Of a stretch of 64,000 nucleotides of DNA, positions 11,048 through 22,969 are shown one piece after another; positions within the stretch are counted from its first letter, which is position 1; the number at the start of each line of letters is the position of its first letter. The notes under the pieces are model-generated. The model was given only the letters and a program-made list of their open reading frames with translations, ran no database searches and was not told the DNA's origin. This DNA is from Durusdinium trenchii (taxonomy: Eukaryota; Sar; Dinophyceae; Suessiales; Symbiodiniaceae): positions 87,710 to 151,709 of the forward strand of contig CAXAMN010003936.1 in assembly GCA_963970005.1 (NCBI GenBank), written 5' to 3'. The position numbers and the translations under genes are program-made.

Positions 11048-12671
11048 CTGCGGAGGGTGAATGCGACACTTCTCATCAGAACAAAAGCCATGCCCCAAGT
11101 TCACCAAAAAGGTCAATGGATTGCCCCTGCCCCTATGACTTTATAGACCATAGATTTTAGTATATATATATATTATATATATATATAGTTATATAGTTTA
11201 CATCTTGAGTTCTACACTTGGCCTTTTGTACATGTCCGCGTCCCAGCTCAGCCCCAGTTCACCACCCTCGTGGCTCCAAACTGGACATCTACGCCCAGCT
11301 GCAGGAAAAGGCAATGGCCAAGCAGGTGATGAGTTCCATCTTCAACATCCTGAGCACTGCTGAGCACCCCATCGAGTCTCGGGAAGCACCTCTGGAGAAC
11401 CCCACTCACAACTCACTACTCATCGCGACTCGGAGCCCAACCTCCGAGCATTTGGGGAGGATCCTTCTCCCCCCTAAGGAGTGAGAGACATTAGTTACTG
11501 TGATACAAAGACCCAGTCTTGTATGAAGGGTAAATGGAGGGTGTGTGGAGAAAGGGGGTCAGCAAAAATCGCTTGTACGAAGTTAGTGCATCAAAAATAC
11601 CTTCCACGAAGCTCTGCGAAGGTTTCTGGGATTTCGTTGCAGTCAGTTCTGCTACTGGCCCACCATTCCACGAACTGTCCACGAATAGCCTTGGGTTCTA
11701 CGAATGTCCCGCGCCTTCCACGATGTTAGTAGAATAGGTTTTTGCAAAACCCTTTCTGTGCACTACCCTTCCGTTTGCCTCTGATTGTAACCCATTTGCT
11801 CGGATCCTAAATCCTATTCAGACACACAAGTTAACAGATTCCTCAGCCTTTCACCAAGTAACATGTCAGAACATATGCCAGAACACCCTTTTAGGACGAG
11901 GCATGGACGTGCTGGGTGACTAGCAGTTTGATTCGTTGAGTGAATTCGCGACACGCCCAGCATCTCCCACCTGTTCCACTTCTCCAGTTCCAGGACACCA
12001 CGGCAAACAGGGTGGAACATTACCGGCCGGGAAACCTCCCCGCAGTTGGGGGCTCGGGCTCCAACAACAAGGACAGTGACAACCTGTGATAACATGTTGT
12101 TCCAACTATGAAAAAAAACTTAGAACTTCTAACATCTTCTAAGTAAAATCGACTAATGAATACTAATGAGCAGGGATCTAGGGATGTGGAGGGTCAAATA
12201 GGATCAAGGATTGTCGAAGGGAGGCCCGGTGTCGAACCAACCCCTGCGCCAAAGATTCCGTTTCGCCCAGAGGGCCTCTGCATGGGGCGCCCCTGCGGTG
12301 TTATCGGCCTCGCGTTGAAGCTTCTGCCGACTGACACGGAGGCACTGGGCGATGTTCAGGCAAACCAACAGCCTGGGGAGCCGAGACGACGGACGGATGG
12401 GACGGGAGACGTGTGGCAATGAGCACCCCTCCCTCCAACCAAAGTGGAGATCTGTCGAATGAAGGCTTTTGGACTCCATTGAACACAGTCATGCACTGAG
12501 ATGACCTCTAAGTCTCTCAGTTGTCAAATTCTTGGGCGGACCGGTGTTCTATATGCCACCCGATCCCATCCAACGACACTCTGATGAGTCATTTGGGACC
12601 TGCAAAGTTAACTGGTGTGGACATTTGGCCTGGCGACATCCACGCCGAGGGAAACCAAACCATCCCGAAAC

Positions 12672-12845
12672 CTTGGGTTCAAGCGGATACAGGATTTTCT
12701 GTTTGACGCCGAGGATCCAAAGGAAGACAAAGGTTCCAGATAGGACCAGCTGACTTACCACTGCCACCACTGGTCGGCCCTCGTTGGGGTCGAAAAAGGT
12801 GTCCACTGCGGCGGTGAGGTGAATGCACAAGGTCGCTACGTTCAC
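12672..12845 (-). CDS. Nested membrane exon (T2b)
   Basis: 58 codons with two hydrophobic segments: VNVATLCIHLTAAVDTFF, then a loop with DPNEGRPVVAV, then LVLSGTFVFLWILGVKQ. Acceptor CCAG|GTGA, donor AAG|GTTTCG, phase 0. A consensus GTAAGT after VVAV could end the exon earlier. Probably part of the same transcript as the neighbouring membrane exons. Confidence 0.5.
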
Positions 12846-14046
12846 CTGGAGTGCCATTGGAGGGTGACAGTGAAGCATTTTCGAGCGAGAGAAAAGAAGG
12901 ATGAAGACAAGAGAGAAAAGACCGCCCCCCACCATGTACATCTATTGGAATAGGGCCACGCTCCATATTCCATATTTCCACTAACCAGATGGCCAAAAGG
13001 TCTATCCTTCAATACTCAAGAGGGGTTGCATACGCTATGACTTCTATAGACGGCGGGGCTGTGACCACCTGCACAAGAGTTGACAAACACAGCAAACGAC
13101 ATGGCTTTAACGGCTTTAAGGCCAACCCCAAGGTCTGATCCTCAAAGCTTCTGGGGGATCTTACAGGCGGAATTGCCAGCACACGCCCTGGACACGCCCC
13201 TCCGCCCACGTCACACAGACCGAGTCCAAGTCACTAGGGTGATGGCGTGCCTCATGACAAAGGAGGGCGTCTTGGGCAAGCAGTCGGTCGTACGGCTCAG
13301 CATCAGCCAAGCAGACCAGCGAAAGACCGTTGCCTCTAAATGCCGCGCAAAGCACTTGGCCATAGGGTCATAGCACTCTACAAGGACATTGGTCAGCATC
13401 AAGCCCAGAACCTGACAGAAGCACGGCAGTGGACAAGTGGATATTCCTATAGAAGGAAAACATCTGGGAAGACCAGAGACTGAGACTGAGACTCAGTCAA
13501 AACCATGCAATGTATGACCGTTAGTGAATTCAGGTGGTGCAATTTTTTGGGATATCAACAGCAAATTGACAGGTGAATTGCTTCCCTTGTGCCAAATCCA
13601 GCCTCCATATACTCTCTCCCATCACTTTATATACCAAGGAGCCAACATCCAAATGCCCCAAATGGACCAAATGGCATGCCTCACATAGCTCGACGCCGGA
13701 TGCCGCAAGGAGACGCACAACGCTGCGAGGCCCGAAATGCTCACGCAAGCCACGGTGTCCACGATCCGGATCCAGTGGCTGCTGCGAAAGGGCATGTCGG
13801 AGCGGAAGCGGTTGACGGCAATACCTGCCGTTTGACTCGATCCGCAGCTGCCGGGTTAAGTACTCAGGCTGTGAGGCCGGAGGTCTTTAAACACTTATTA
13901 TATAAGTACCTTATCTGAGTTCCTGTGATGCGCTATTCAAAGGGCCTGGGCAAGTGCCAAGCTCCATGACTTCTATATAGCCTCTGTGATCTATCTTCGA
14001 AGCTATCCTTAGGCTGATCTTTGTGGAGCGCTCCCAGCCTGGACAC

Positions 14047-14330
14047 CAAGGTAGGAAACACAAAGACCCAAACGTCACGATGATCACCACGCTGCAATAG
14101 CGCCAGAAGCGCCGTGGCGGGGTCTGCGTCTGGCTGGTGCGGAAGTGCAAGGAGGCCGGGATGAGGCCCAACAGACTTCCCAGAATCCGAACCAAGCGAT
14201 TGGTGGATAGGACTCCTGAGACTGCACAGGCGGAAAAAATGGCAAAAACCAGAAGCCAAAGGGCGAGGAGGCCTAAGCGCTTGAAGGCGGTCATGGCTGG
14301 CCAATCCCAATCGCCATGCTCTGGGCCCAT
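14047..14330 (-). CDS. Nested polytopic membrane exon (T2a)
   Basis: Open from an ATG (MGPEHGDWDWPAMTAFKR) through at least three hydrophobic helices: LGLLALWLLVFAIFSACAV, LVRILGSLLGLIPASL and YCSVVIIVTFGSLCF. The 3' end is set at G|GTGTCC but the frame stays open to about 13.9 kb. Either the first exon of the gene that follows or a separate membrane protein. Not recognised. Confidence 0.55.
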
Positions 14331-15002
14331 CTCGCAGACAGAATGAATGACATGAATGTACAACATATTACAACATCTATAATAGGAGTCCTATTTGGGA
14401 TGGTCATGCTCGGCCCCCTTGCCCTTTGCAGGCTAAAGATCACCAGGGCCGACACACACCATACAGGTCGAATCCTCACACGATGTCCAGTCGTGCTCGG
14501 TGTCCGCCGAAGGCCGACCATTCTGCCGCCCGCATTGTCTTTGACTCTTCGGATGGTCCTCCTTCGCGGCCCGTCTCAGTTCACTCCCTGTCTGCCATTC
14601 CAGGTCCAGCCAAACGGACCGAACGCCGGCAACAGGTTTACTGGCAGAGACGGGGACCCTGCAGGTCCAGTCTGACCCAGGCCCCATATTGAGTCATTTG
14701 ATGTCATTTGTGTCTGTGCAGGCGTAAAGCTCCGGTTTAAAAAGGGATCTCTTTTACACCTGCAGGATTTCATACTGTGAGAACATGATAGAACTCCATA
14801 ATATGGGAAAAAGTAGATGCCCCCCGTAGAAAGTGCCTTGGAAACAATGCCGCTAGCTAAATAAATGTGGGTGTCACCAAATATATACCATTAAACAAAA
14901 CACGTCACACCATCTCTTCCCCCTATCTCACATGGTCATCACCTGGTCATCTACCTGGTGCCACCTAAACCGCTCTCTTCCTCCCGGCTGGGTCTCCCGG
15001 TC

Positions 15003-15053
15003 GGTGTCTTCGGCGGTCTTCTTCAGCGTGGGCTTCAACTCTTCCAGCTCCGC
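15003..15053 (-). CDS. Dynein exon: stalk CC1, AELEELKPTL
   Basis: 17 codons reading AELEELKPTLKKTAEDT, the family .L..L.P.L....+.. helix. Donor ACC|GACCGG is a GA site. With it, the join to the exon 12.5 kb downstream gives KKTAEDT-AQLMVVIE with exactly the human spacing. Confidence 0.92.
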
Positions 15054-15575
15054 CTGGCTCCGTCCGGTCGGTCGACGGTCCGCGAGGCATGGCACGTGAA
15101 AGGGGTGTTTTTGACGGTGTGAAACGGGGTGGGGCGGTGACGGGGCGGGAGAAGCCAGGTATACCTTAGGTGTCTACCTTGGTATACCCAAGTGATGGAG
15201 ACTTGGTGAGCTTGGCAGGCTCTGTGTGCTTCAGAGGTGATGCCAAGCATCTGTCTGTGTGATTGCGCGACATCTCCACTTTTGTGAGCCGCCCATGGAA
15301 TGACGACTGCTACCGTGTTACAACACTTCACCTGACAAAAGCACAACGACAACTTGATAAACAGGTGAACAGTCACCGGGGAGGGTCATGGCTCACATAT
15401 GCTCACATTCATTCAACCCATGTGGAGATGAGTCATGGGACCCAGGAATTTTCTTGCTTGACCCACCCTAAACCGGTCCACCTACTCTTCGGGTTAGACG
15501 CATGGGCTCAGGGACCGGGTGCCATGACAGCATGACCCATCATCCCATCGCCATCCTGGCAGCCCAGGGCAGCGC

Positions 15576-15633
15576 CTGCATGGTGGTGACCTGCTCCTCA
15601 GTGCTCATGATCTTATCTAAGCCCACATCATAC
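15576..15633 (-). CDS. Dynein exon: stalk CC1, YDVGLDKI
   Basis: 19 codons reading YDVGLDKIMSTEEQVTTMQ, the family RY..GL.KL.....V..MQ helix. Acceptor CGAG|GTAT, donor CAG|GCGCTG (GC type), phase 0. Confidence 0.94.
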
Positions 15634-15947
15634 CTCGCAGGATAGACATGGTCTGTCTCACGTTTTCTTGGCTCTGACAAGAAGAAGAAGAGGGACAAAA
15701 AAAAAGGGCTGGGTGAACGATGAACAGTGAACAGGTTTCTGAAACGGAGATTTGCCGTCTTTCCTCTACAACCTGGAAAATGGGAGCTATGTCACCGCGG
15801 GGCATCCAAAACGCGTAGAGTTTGGCACCCCCTAGACCTGGAAAAGTCCTGTGAGTGCTGGATGCAGCATGCTGCCGGGATCTGCTGGGGTGTGCATGGT
15901 CTGTCACTCGGAACGGGTTCCCGTCCGGGTCTTTCATCTCCCCACGC

Positions 15948-15993
15948 CTCGACTTGATCTTGGAGACCTCGTCTTGCTTGATTGAGAGGAGGC
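15948..15993 (-). CDS. Dynein exon: stalk CC1 start
   Basis: Reads LLSIKQDEVSKIKS, matching LL..K+.E+...+.R. Acceptor CCAG|GCCT, donor AG|GCGTGG (GC type); AG plus the next G restores arginine, giving KSRYDVGLDK. Confidence 0.9.
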
Positions 15994-16702
15994 CTGGAGC
16001 GAAGAACTGTTTGGTCTCTAGAGTACTTCCAACTCCGCGATGAAAACCATGCTCTTTCGACAGTCTATAGACCAAACAATGAGCGGAGTAGCTCAGAAGT
16101 AGAGTGTAGAGCTGTATGAGGTATACGGTAAACTCTCTATGAGGCTACATGCTTCCCATGAGCTCTACATCTGCTAACTCCACTTGAACCACTTCTTCCG
16201 AGCATTGGAGGCAGAAGGACACACCGGACACCCTCGGTCGGAACGCTTCGCTCGTGGCGACTGAACACATGGCGAAAAATCCATTTTTGCATGAGACCAG
16301 TGTCTGTGCCCAAATGAAGGCCCCACTAGGACTGACATCAACACAGAAGGTTTGGCGAAGGCACTGTCAGGCTGGTGTTTATAGCAGGTGCGCATTCTTC
16401 GATCTCCAGCCCTACGACTACACCGCGTGCTTGGGCAAGATCTGCCAACTATTCTGCAGCCGATGGCCAACTGCGATTATAAATCAGAAGTGGGACTATA
16501 TATACATTGACTCACGCCCCCCAACACAAAAAAATGGCGCCACGAGCAGCCAAGGACAATGCAAACACACACTCTCAAGTACACTAAAAACATGAATGCA
16601 CAAGTGGGCTTTGGAGAGAGACGGGAGTCTTCCTCTGGCCGTCCTTGTTCCACTCAGGGCAGGTGATTCTGGTCCTTTTGATGGGCTCACTCTCATCGGG
16701 GC

Positions 16703-16745
16703 CTTTGAAGGCATTGATGAGTTCCAGGTATGACGTGGGAGTGAC
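16703..16745 (-). CDS. Dynein exon: VTPTSYLELI
   Basis: 14 codons reading VTPTSYLELINAFK, the invariant entry to the stalk. Acceptor TGAG|GTCA, donor G|GCCCCG (GC type), phase 1. Confidence 0.96.
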
Positions 16746-17074
16746 CTCAACAGGGCGGCGTTTCGGAGCCCCGCAGTCCGGCAGCCGTTCGGAGTGTCCA
16801 AGGACGCGCGGACCTTCCATCGAGATGCCCCACGGGGAAAAAGGAGTCACAAATGATGCAAACAGCTCAGCCTGCTCGCTTGAAGGAACGTAGGTTCAAA
16901 ATGCTAGACTGGTGGACATCCAAAACCACCGGAAACTTCTTGTGGGTGATTCCACACCCAGTGGCGTGAGCGATCTTCCAAGCCAAATCCACTAGAAATC
17001 CTACCCCGCACATGGCACAAATTAATGAAAATAAAAAAGGAAAAAAATCACCCGGACGGTCTGGGGCCACGCAC

Positions 17075-17161
17075 ATAGTAATAGCGCTGCACTTCTTTCT
17101 GGAACCTCTCGGCCAACGTGAAGACCTTCAGTGAACTATGCGTGCGCGGACGCCGCTGCAG
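17075..17161 (-). CDS. Dynein exon: end of AAA4
   Basis: 29 codons containing RTHSSLKVFTLAERFQKEVQ and RYYY, matching H.S........F..EL.R.NY. Acceptor GCAG|CTGC, donor TAT|GTGCGT, phase 0. Confidence 0.9.
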
Positions 17162-17339
17162 CTGCCGGAACACCGGTATGGCTGGCATGGCGCCGGTATC
17201 GACAAAGGTGAAAGCTGAAAGACCATATTATATAACAAGGTCTGCATGAAGATATGACAAGTGCAGACTCATGCAGACTCCACTAGTTCTTCAGAACAGC
17301 TTCAATAGCCCAGTAAAACCCGGTCCTACTGCCGATCCT

Positions 17340-17440
17340 TTACAACCATTATATAAGTGTATATATTTTTTTAAATATGCATATTATATTATTATATAAT
17401 ATATATATATATAATATATATATATATATATACAGTAAGT
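17340..17440. repeat. AT-rich TA repeat
   Basis: Alternating TATATA tracts with local dyad symmetry. Lies between two dynein exons. Confidence 0.7.
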
Positions 17441-17801
17441 CATTGAGTCGTGTTTGTGTATGACCAACTCCAGTGAAATGCGGTCAGTCTTTGACTGTTG
17501 AAGTTCTGCCCTCATCCAGGCCGAGTGCGCATGGAACTACGACGCCGCAGTGCGAAGGTCGCATGGTCGCGCATGGCTGAGTCTTTGACACTCTTCTGCA
17601 TGGCCACACAGATGTTGACCACACCTTGGAGGATTCACTTTTCGCCCGCCCAAACAGATGGTGCAAAGGTTCCATTCTGTTCCATTCTGCTCACGTACGA
17701 GTTTGGCCCCCGCGAAAAAAACGGCGTTCATCGTCGGTGACGCCCCACGCCAACACGGTCGACCTTCGGCCGTTGGTCGGCGCGGAGGTCGGAGCGAGGT
17801 C

Positions 17802-17892
17802 GGGGCCGTTCAGGACGTTCTCCGGCATGCCGATCTTCCCGAGGAAGTGGTGCGCCACGCTCTGCAGGGCGGCGTCGGGCCACTCATGGAAC
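17802..17892 (-). CDS. Dynein exon: AAA4 FHEWPDAALQSVA
   Basis: 30 codons beginning FHEWPDAALQSVAHHFL, the family WF..WP..AL..VA..FL block. Acceptor TCAG|GTTC. Donor CCC|GACCTC (GA type) gives a 23-residue spacing to HSS identical to human DNAH7. Confidence 0.93.
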
Positions 17893-18325
17893 CTGAGACA
17901 TTCCGTGCGAGCGGCGAGTCGATCCCCGGAGCGGGTGTTGAAAGAGGATAAAGAGGGGAGATGGGACCCAACCTGGGCAGATGGGACCCTACCCACGCTG
18001 GCAGCCTACGGAAGCAGCAAACCGGTACTGTTCCGCCTAAGAAGCCACTTTCCATGGCATAATATTGGGAGAGAATGCCTGGCCGTTTGCAGCAAAAGAC
18101 CACATAGTCCTGGCTGATCTCTTGGTTACAATGCATGCTGAGGCAGGGGCCAGTCGATTGTGCAGCAGTTCACCAGCGATGGGAACATGCGAACCTCAAG
18201 TTCAGAAGAAAAACACATTCTCAAGTCATTCAAGTCATACATAACAGTATCAAAAAGGTTGGAAGTCATGCATCATCTTGCACCCCATGTTCAATAGCTC
18301 GGCGACCATCCTCAGGTTCGCGGTC

Positions 18326-18411
18326 CATGAAACCGTCCGATTCACCACAAACCGGTTGAGCCCAGCAGCACGACGTCGGAAATTCTCGCCGATGGGTGAG
18401 AAAGCGAGGAC
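18326..18411 (-). CDS. Dynein exon: AAA4 SPIGE..R.R
   Basis: 28 codons plus two bases, beginning VLAFSPIGENFRRR, the family VL.MSP.G..FR.R strand, ending NRTVS plus TG of a tryptophan (family C.TIDW). Acceptor CGAG|GTCC, donor TG|GACCGC (GA type) restoring W-FHEWP. Confidence 0.92.
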
Positions 18412-20661
18412 CTCGGCGTCAAGAGTGGTCGTTCATGGTCGTTCGGGGCATAGAACTCCCGGGGCCTAGCCTATCCATAGGCCTATCCTAGGGTTCGGTA
18501 TGCTTGAGGGAAACATGGCCGATCGGAACCCGAATTCGGACACCCCAAAATGGCACGACGACCTCCGGACCGCAAAAAGCACCACGCACACCGTGTGCCG
18601 TGTGTGCTGCAGCGTGGACACTTGGGTGAGTACCACGGGATTTGGTCAACATGTTCAATTCCGAGGGACCATGGGTAGGGGAATGTAGGGAAGATAAATA
18701 GGAGGGTTGGATATAGAGCCATGGCCATGGCCCACGCGACGCAAGCCTCTTCTATGTGGTATACCGGGCATAACCCAACGATGGTAGCGACGGTGACCGT
18801 TGAAACTTAGCACCCCATGGCGTTTACTCGGCTCGACGGGCGAAGAACACGGAGGACACGGAGCTCCAGGCAATATGCATGTTCTTCATGCACTGCTCCA
18901 CAAAGAAGGCCATGACCTGACAAAATGAAGCACCCTGCAGGGTGGAGGAGAGGAGGACAGCGGCCAACGGCCAAGACACGAAAGGTGAGGTGTTCTCTAT
19001 TTTCGGGTGGTGGATGAGAAATGATGATATGATATGATATGATATAATGAGAAACTCTGGAGTTTCAAGGAACACAGAGTTTTCTTCATCTTTCTTCACC
19101 CGGAGATGTCCTAATCATCAATTCTTGCCGAAACATCGCAAGAAGAACTTTGATGATGGGTCCTCCTAGGCCTGTTGCAATTCAGAATCTTCATAACCCA
19201 TGGCAGTCTGTGGATGAATGGCCGGGCGGACGGACGTCGTCCTAACCGTGAATGGCGCTCCGGAAGGGAGAGGGTCATCGAGAAAAGCTCCCTTCTCCAC
19301 ATCACTCCCAGAAACTGGCTACAATTAATAATGCTATGAGGTAGACAGTGGATGAAGAAAAATATGCAAAAAAAAACAAAAATACAACTTGCATATCAAG
19401 AGGTCTGACAATCCAAACATGGAATATTAATGTCTACAAACCCCCGAGTCTCGCCAAAGCGCGATGTCTCGCCTCGGCGGGTCCGTGGCGGCCCTCCTTG
19501 CCCGCCAGGTTGGTGCAAAGCTCCAGGATCTGGGTCTTGTCCTGGCCCGTCTCAGACGTGGGACCACTTCCCGGAGCCCCGGTTTGCGGTCCGAAAGGGC
19601 ATGGAACTCATGAAAAAAAACAAAAAAAACGGTCTGCCATGGGGAGTGCCATGGGGGCCATGTTCCACTTCCATGTGAGTGTATCTTTGGAAACTTATGA
19701 TAGTGTGGAGCACCACCTTGGATGGGACTTCTTTTTCACCAGCACGATGCGGGTCAGCGTTGCTTCACACTGACACCGCGTGAAACAAGACGTCGTCCGC
19801 CTCGCGAGCTGTGGCCGCGCCCTCTTCGCGGTGCTCAGATCCATCACCATGATCTTCGGCTTCCTCGCGGTGCTCAGATCCATCGCCATGATCTTTGGCT
19901 TCCTTACGGCGACAGTCTGAAAAACAACGGCAAGGCCCAGCTAGAAGAAGTTGGTGTGAACAAGGGCAGGACTTCATAGAATGATCGGTTGCCACATGGG
20001 TGTGCATTTGGATGGAGAACCCCCCCTTGGTCTTGGTCATGTTTGATCTATATTCCTCTCCCAAACGGTCTTTATATAAGGTGCCAACCCACATGTCGCC
20101 GAAAAGGAAAACGGGTGACCCGTCCTTCGGGTGACCCGTCCTTTCATCTCTTCCGGGCATCAATCCAAAAATACACTCCCTGAAGCCAACATGGAAGTGG
20201 AACTCCACTGTTTGTAGAGGAAATTGGTCTTGCAAGGGACCATGCCATCCACTTCCACCCTAGAGAAGGGAAGTGTAATCCAACACATTGGCTAACTGGC
20301 GCCAACCGAGCTTCCTCCTGTTTGCCATCTAGCTCCTGCAGAGCCCGCTGCGACAAGAGTTCCAGCAGCGTTCTCCGTGGTAAGCTGGGATCGATAGGGA
20401 TAGGATCGTTCGAGAAAAGGCCCGCATGGGCCTCAGGGATAGTCATTGCTGAAGGTCTGCGTTCTTGTCTTTATAACTCATGAATGAAAACATGAGAAAC
20501 CACTCCACAATCTGGTCTCAAATCTTATAATATGATGGTCATTTAAAAACGTGGTTTACCAAACAGTGTTATCCATGTTTGGTTTCCTGTCAAGCGTTCG
20601 GACTACAAATGTGATGAGTGGTGTCCTTTTCTTGCTCAAAATCGGAAGGGCGATCCCTGAC
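18412..20661. other. Intronic stretch after nested membrane gene
   Basis: The remaining downstream part of the 24.6-18.4 kb dynein intron. No convincing exon. Further 3' exons of the T1 gene are expected here but were not identified. Confidence 0.4.
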
Positions 20662-21021
20662 CTGAAGTCTCAAATAGAACGGGCAAGCAGTGAGATGGTG
20701 CTCAAAGCCGGACCGTGCCATGACCTTGGAGATGAAGTGAACTGCCAGCCAACTGGCAAAGCCCACGCCGAAACCGACAATGAGCCACACTATCCAGTGT
20801 GCATCCTCCGAGATGAGGGCGACCATGGTAAAAATCACCCAAAAGAAGAAGCAGAAGAAGTTCATGGCAAAGAGCATCCCCAGCTCCGTCAAGACTGGAA
20901 TTCCAATGGACTCCATGTACACGCGCAGGTTCGCGTTGCTCACGTCCGCCACCATCACACTGGCAATGTGCGACCAACCGAAGTGAGCATAAAGCATAAA
21001 GCTGAAAAATGCGCTGAAGAC
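20662..21021 (-). CDS. Nested membrane protein T1, exon d (multi-TM)
   Basis: A 120-codon exon, the largest clean exon of this gene. It begins VFSAFFSFMLYAHFGWSH, then a soluble segment with ESIGIPVLTELG, then two strong helices (FCFFFWVIFTMVALI and WIVWLIVGFGVGFASWLAV) and HFISKVMARSGFEHH. The helix arrangement suggests a channel or transporter-like membrane protein; I do not recognise the family. Acceptor TTAG|GTCT, donor CAG|GTCAGG, phase 0. Neighbouring exons b and c join it in frame. It lies inside a dynein intron whose flanking exons join perfectly, so this gene is nested. Confidence 0.75.
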
Positions 21022-21284
21022 CTAAGGATGGGAACCGACAGAGTCCAAAGGCTCGCAGCTGAATTGGGTGGAAAGCCAAAAATGTGTTTTGTATGGTTTT
21101 GTTTGTCTTCTTTCTGCTTGCCTTGCGAGGCGTGAGGCTTCTCAGTAGCGAAACAGTTTCCCTTCACTCGCCTTCATTTCCACCCAGTCTTTCTTACCCA
21201 CCATGCTTGCCCCGGCGCCAGGTATGCAAAGCGCGTCCGGCTCAAGGGCCACCCTTGATCATCCCAGCGCATCTCTTGGCAAAC

Positions 21285-21344
21285 CCCCGTTGCGGTGGGA
21301 ATCACGGTGGCCAATAAAAGAAGCGTCAGGAGGTTGTAGGAATC
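21285..21344 (-). CDS. Nested membrane protein T1, exon c
   Basis: 20 codons reading SYNLLTLLLLATVIPTATG, an evident transmembrane helix. Acceptor CAAG|GATT, donor GGG|GTTTGC, phase 0. Confidence 0.65.
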
Positions 21345-21476
21345 CTTGGTGTTTGCATGTGTTTGCGTATCAACCGGGCACGGCAAGTGTGCGACCCTTT
21401 TCGACCGACCTTTGGCCTCAAACAATGTCACCCGACCGACCAAGGCAGTCAAAGGTTTTAACATCCCTGTGCCTAC

Positions 21477-21547
21477 GAGGAGGAAAAACCCTGCAGTGTT
21501 GATCGACGTGACCAACGGACACTGAAACGCACGGAACAGGAGTCCAT
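21477..21547 (-). CDS. Nested membrane protein T1, exon b
   Basis: 23 codons reading GLLFRAFQCPLVTSINTAGF then FLL, partly hydrophobic. Acceptor GCAG|ATGG, donor CTC|GTAGGC, phase 0 at the 3' end. Confidence 0.6.
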
Positions 21548-21593
21548 CTGCGCAGCCAGTGAGTCCTTGATCTCTTCTGGCGCCTTTCCTGAC

Positions 21594-21633
21594 CTGCATT
21601 CATGAGCACGAGCGTCAAATCCATCAAGCACAG
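21594..21633 (-). CDS. Nested membrane protein T1, exon a
   Basis: 13 codons reading LCLMDLTLVLMNA, the end of a hydrophobic helix. Donor G|GTCAGG; the split codon is completed by AT of the next exon. Acceptor CCAG|CTGT. Confidence 0.55.
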
Positions 21634-22034
21634 CTGGCCCCCTAACCAGGCGAAACGAATCAGCTTTGTTTGAGTATACTTAGCCAAAGTCAATACCAGA
21701 GTGGTACGGCGTGGCATTGACCAACAATTTCGCAAGCCCAAAAACATCAAACAACCGCGCACCAACTCCCTGGCCTTGCCATCTTTTCAAACCACAGCTT
21801 CTTGTGATCCACCGGCACTGCAATGTCCATCCGCCGGACGCGCTGCTTCAAGCGTCGCCACGCTGACCCGCCATGCGTTTCAGCGGAATCAGGTGGCCTC
21901 ACTGAAAAAGGCCCGCCGGGGAGCAGCAAACCCGTGCAAACGCAAGTGCTCATGATGGCAGGATAGGGCAGTACTAGGATGGTGCGATATGCTTATACTA
22001 GGTTTGGCACTTGCATTGGGCAAGGTGGTGTTGC

Positions 22035-22077
22035 GGTTGGGGCGCTTGGCTTCGGGACAGTTGTTGTTCACCCATTC
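22035..22077 (-). CDS. Probable exon of nested polytopic membrane protein gene (T1)
   Basis: 14 codons reading EWVNNNCPEAKRPN after a strong polypyrimidine acceptor (TTTTCTTTTCCAG|GAAT), with a GC donor. Hydrophilic, probably a loop. Its phase does not match the next exon directly, so one exon is missing or the link is wrong. Confidence 0.4.
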
Positions 22078-22817
22078 CTGGAAAAGAAAAGCAAGATGCG
22101 ACATGGCGTGGACTCTGGACTAGCCCATTTGGGCTCCCGATGGTTTCGGGCAGGCTCGTCTTTCGCCAACCTTGCGCGTCGCTTTCGCGAAGCTTTCGCG
22201 TTTTTCCTCGTTCGGTTTGGGGAATTTTGCTACTTGGATCTTCTCTTGTGATCCGTCTGCAAGATTTCTTATTGCTGTCTGTTTCTTTTCGTACGCATCT
22301 ATGACATTCTGGGGTGTTCACTAAGCTGGTGATACATATCCTTGGGGATATTACATGCTGAGCCACTACTCTTGCAGCTTTCTGCCTATCACGCCTTGCA
22401 TGGAAACCACTCTCTCTGTTTGTTTTAGACACAAAGATATATGCACAACATGTGCATACATGTATGAATTATCTATGATATATTTCTATCAAGTTTAGCC
22501 TTTCGCCAAACCTTTCGCCGCGCTCTCGCATCCTTTCGCCCCTGCAGGTAAACATAACTTCAAAAAGCTAGAATGTCACTCGTCCACTAAAAACATTACA
22601 CGGGTTTTAGAACGACTCCCATATAAATGGTATATAAGTCTTAAACTCTTGGCACACTCCTAGTGGACTCTTGTAGCACCTACTCAAACGAGACATCAAA
22701 GGACAAAAATAATCCATCCGAAAGGGTGCAAATTCACTGCTAGGTCTGGGGGAACTATTCAAATTTCGGCTCACAGTTTGCAATTGCATCACAGTCAAGC
22801 ACCATCCTGTCAAGGAC

Positions 22818-22969
22818 TCAGCCCACCGTCAGCTTGGGATCACACGGTGGCGACGAAGAAGCAGCATTCTTCTCGTAGCCATTCTCTTCAAGTTCGGCCA
22901 GGTATCCTCGGGTAGGCAGCAATACCCCAAAATCGACTTCGAACGAGGCCAGCTGCGCCATGCGATCGG
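22818..22969 (-). CDS. Last exon of an unrecognised nested gene (T0)
   Basis: 49 codons and a TGA, reading MAQLASFEVDFGVLLPTRGY in the first half and AELEENGYEKNAASSS later. Acceptor AAAG|CCGA. Clearly coding-like but not recognised. A further exon-like stretch upstream (about 23.3-23.2 kb, GWEELGIASAVDRAKIMGSL) may belong to the same gene. It sits in the 24.6-18.4 kb dynein intron on the same strand. Confidence 0.5.
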
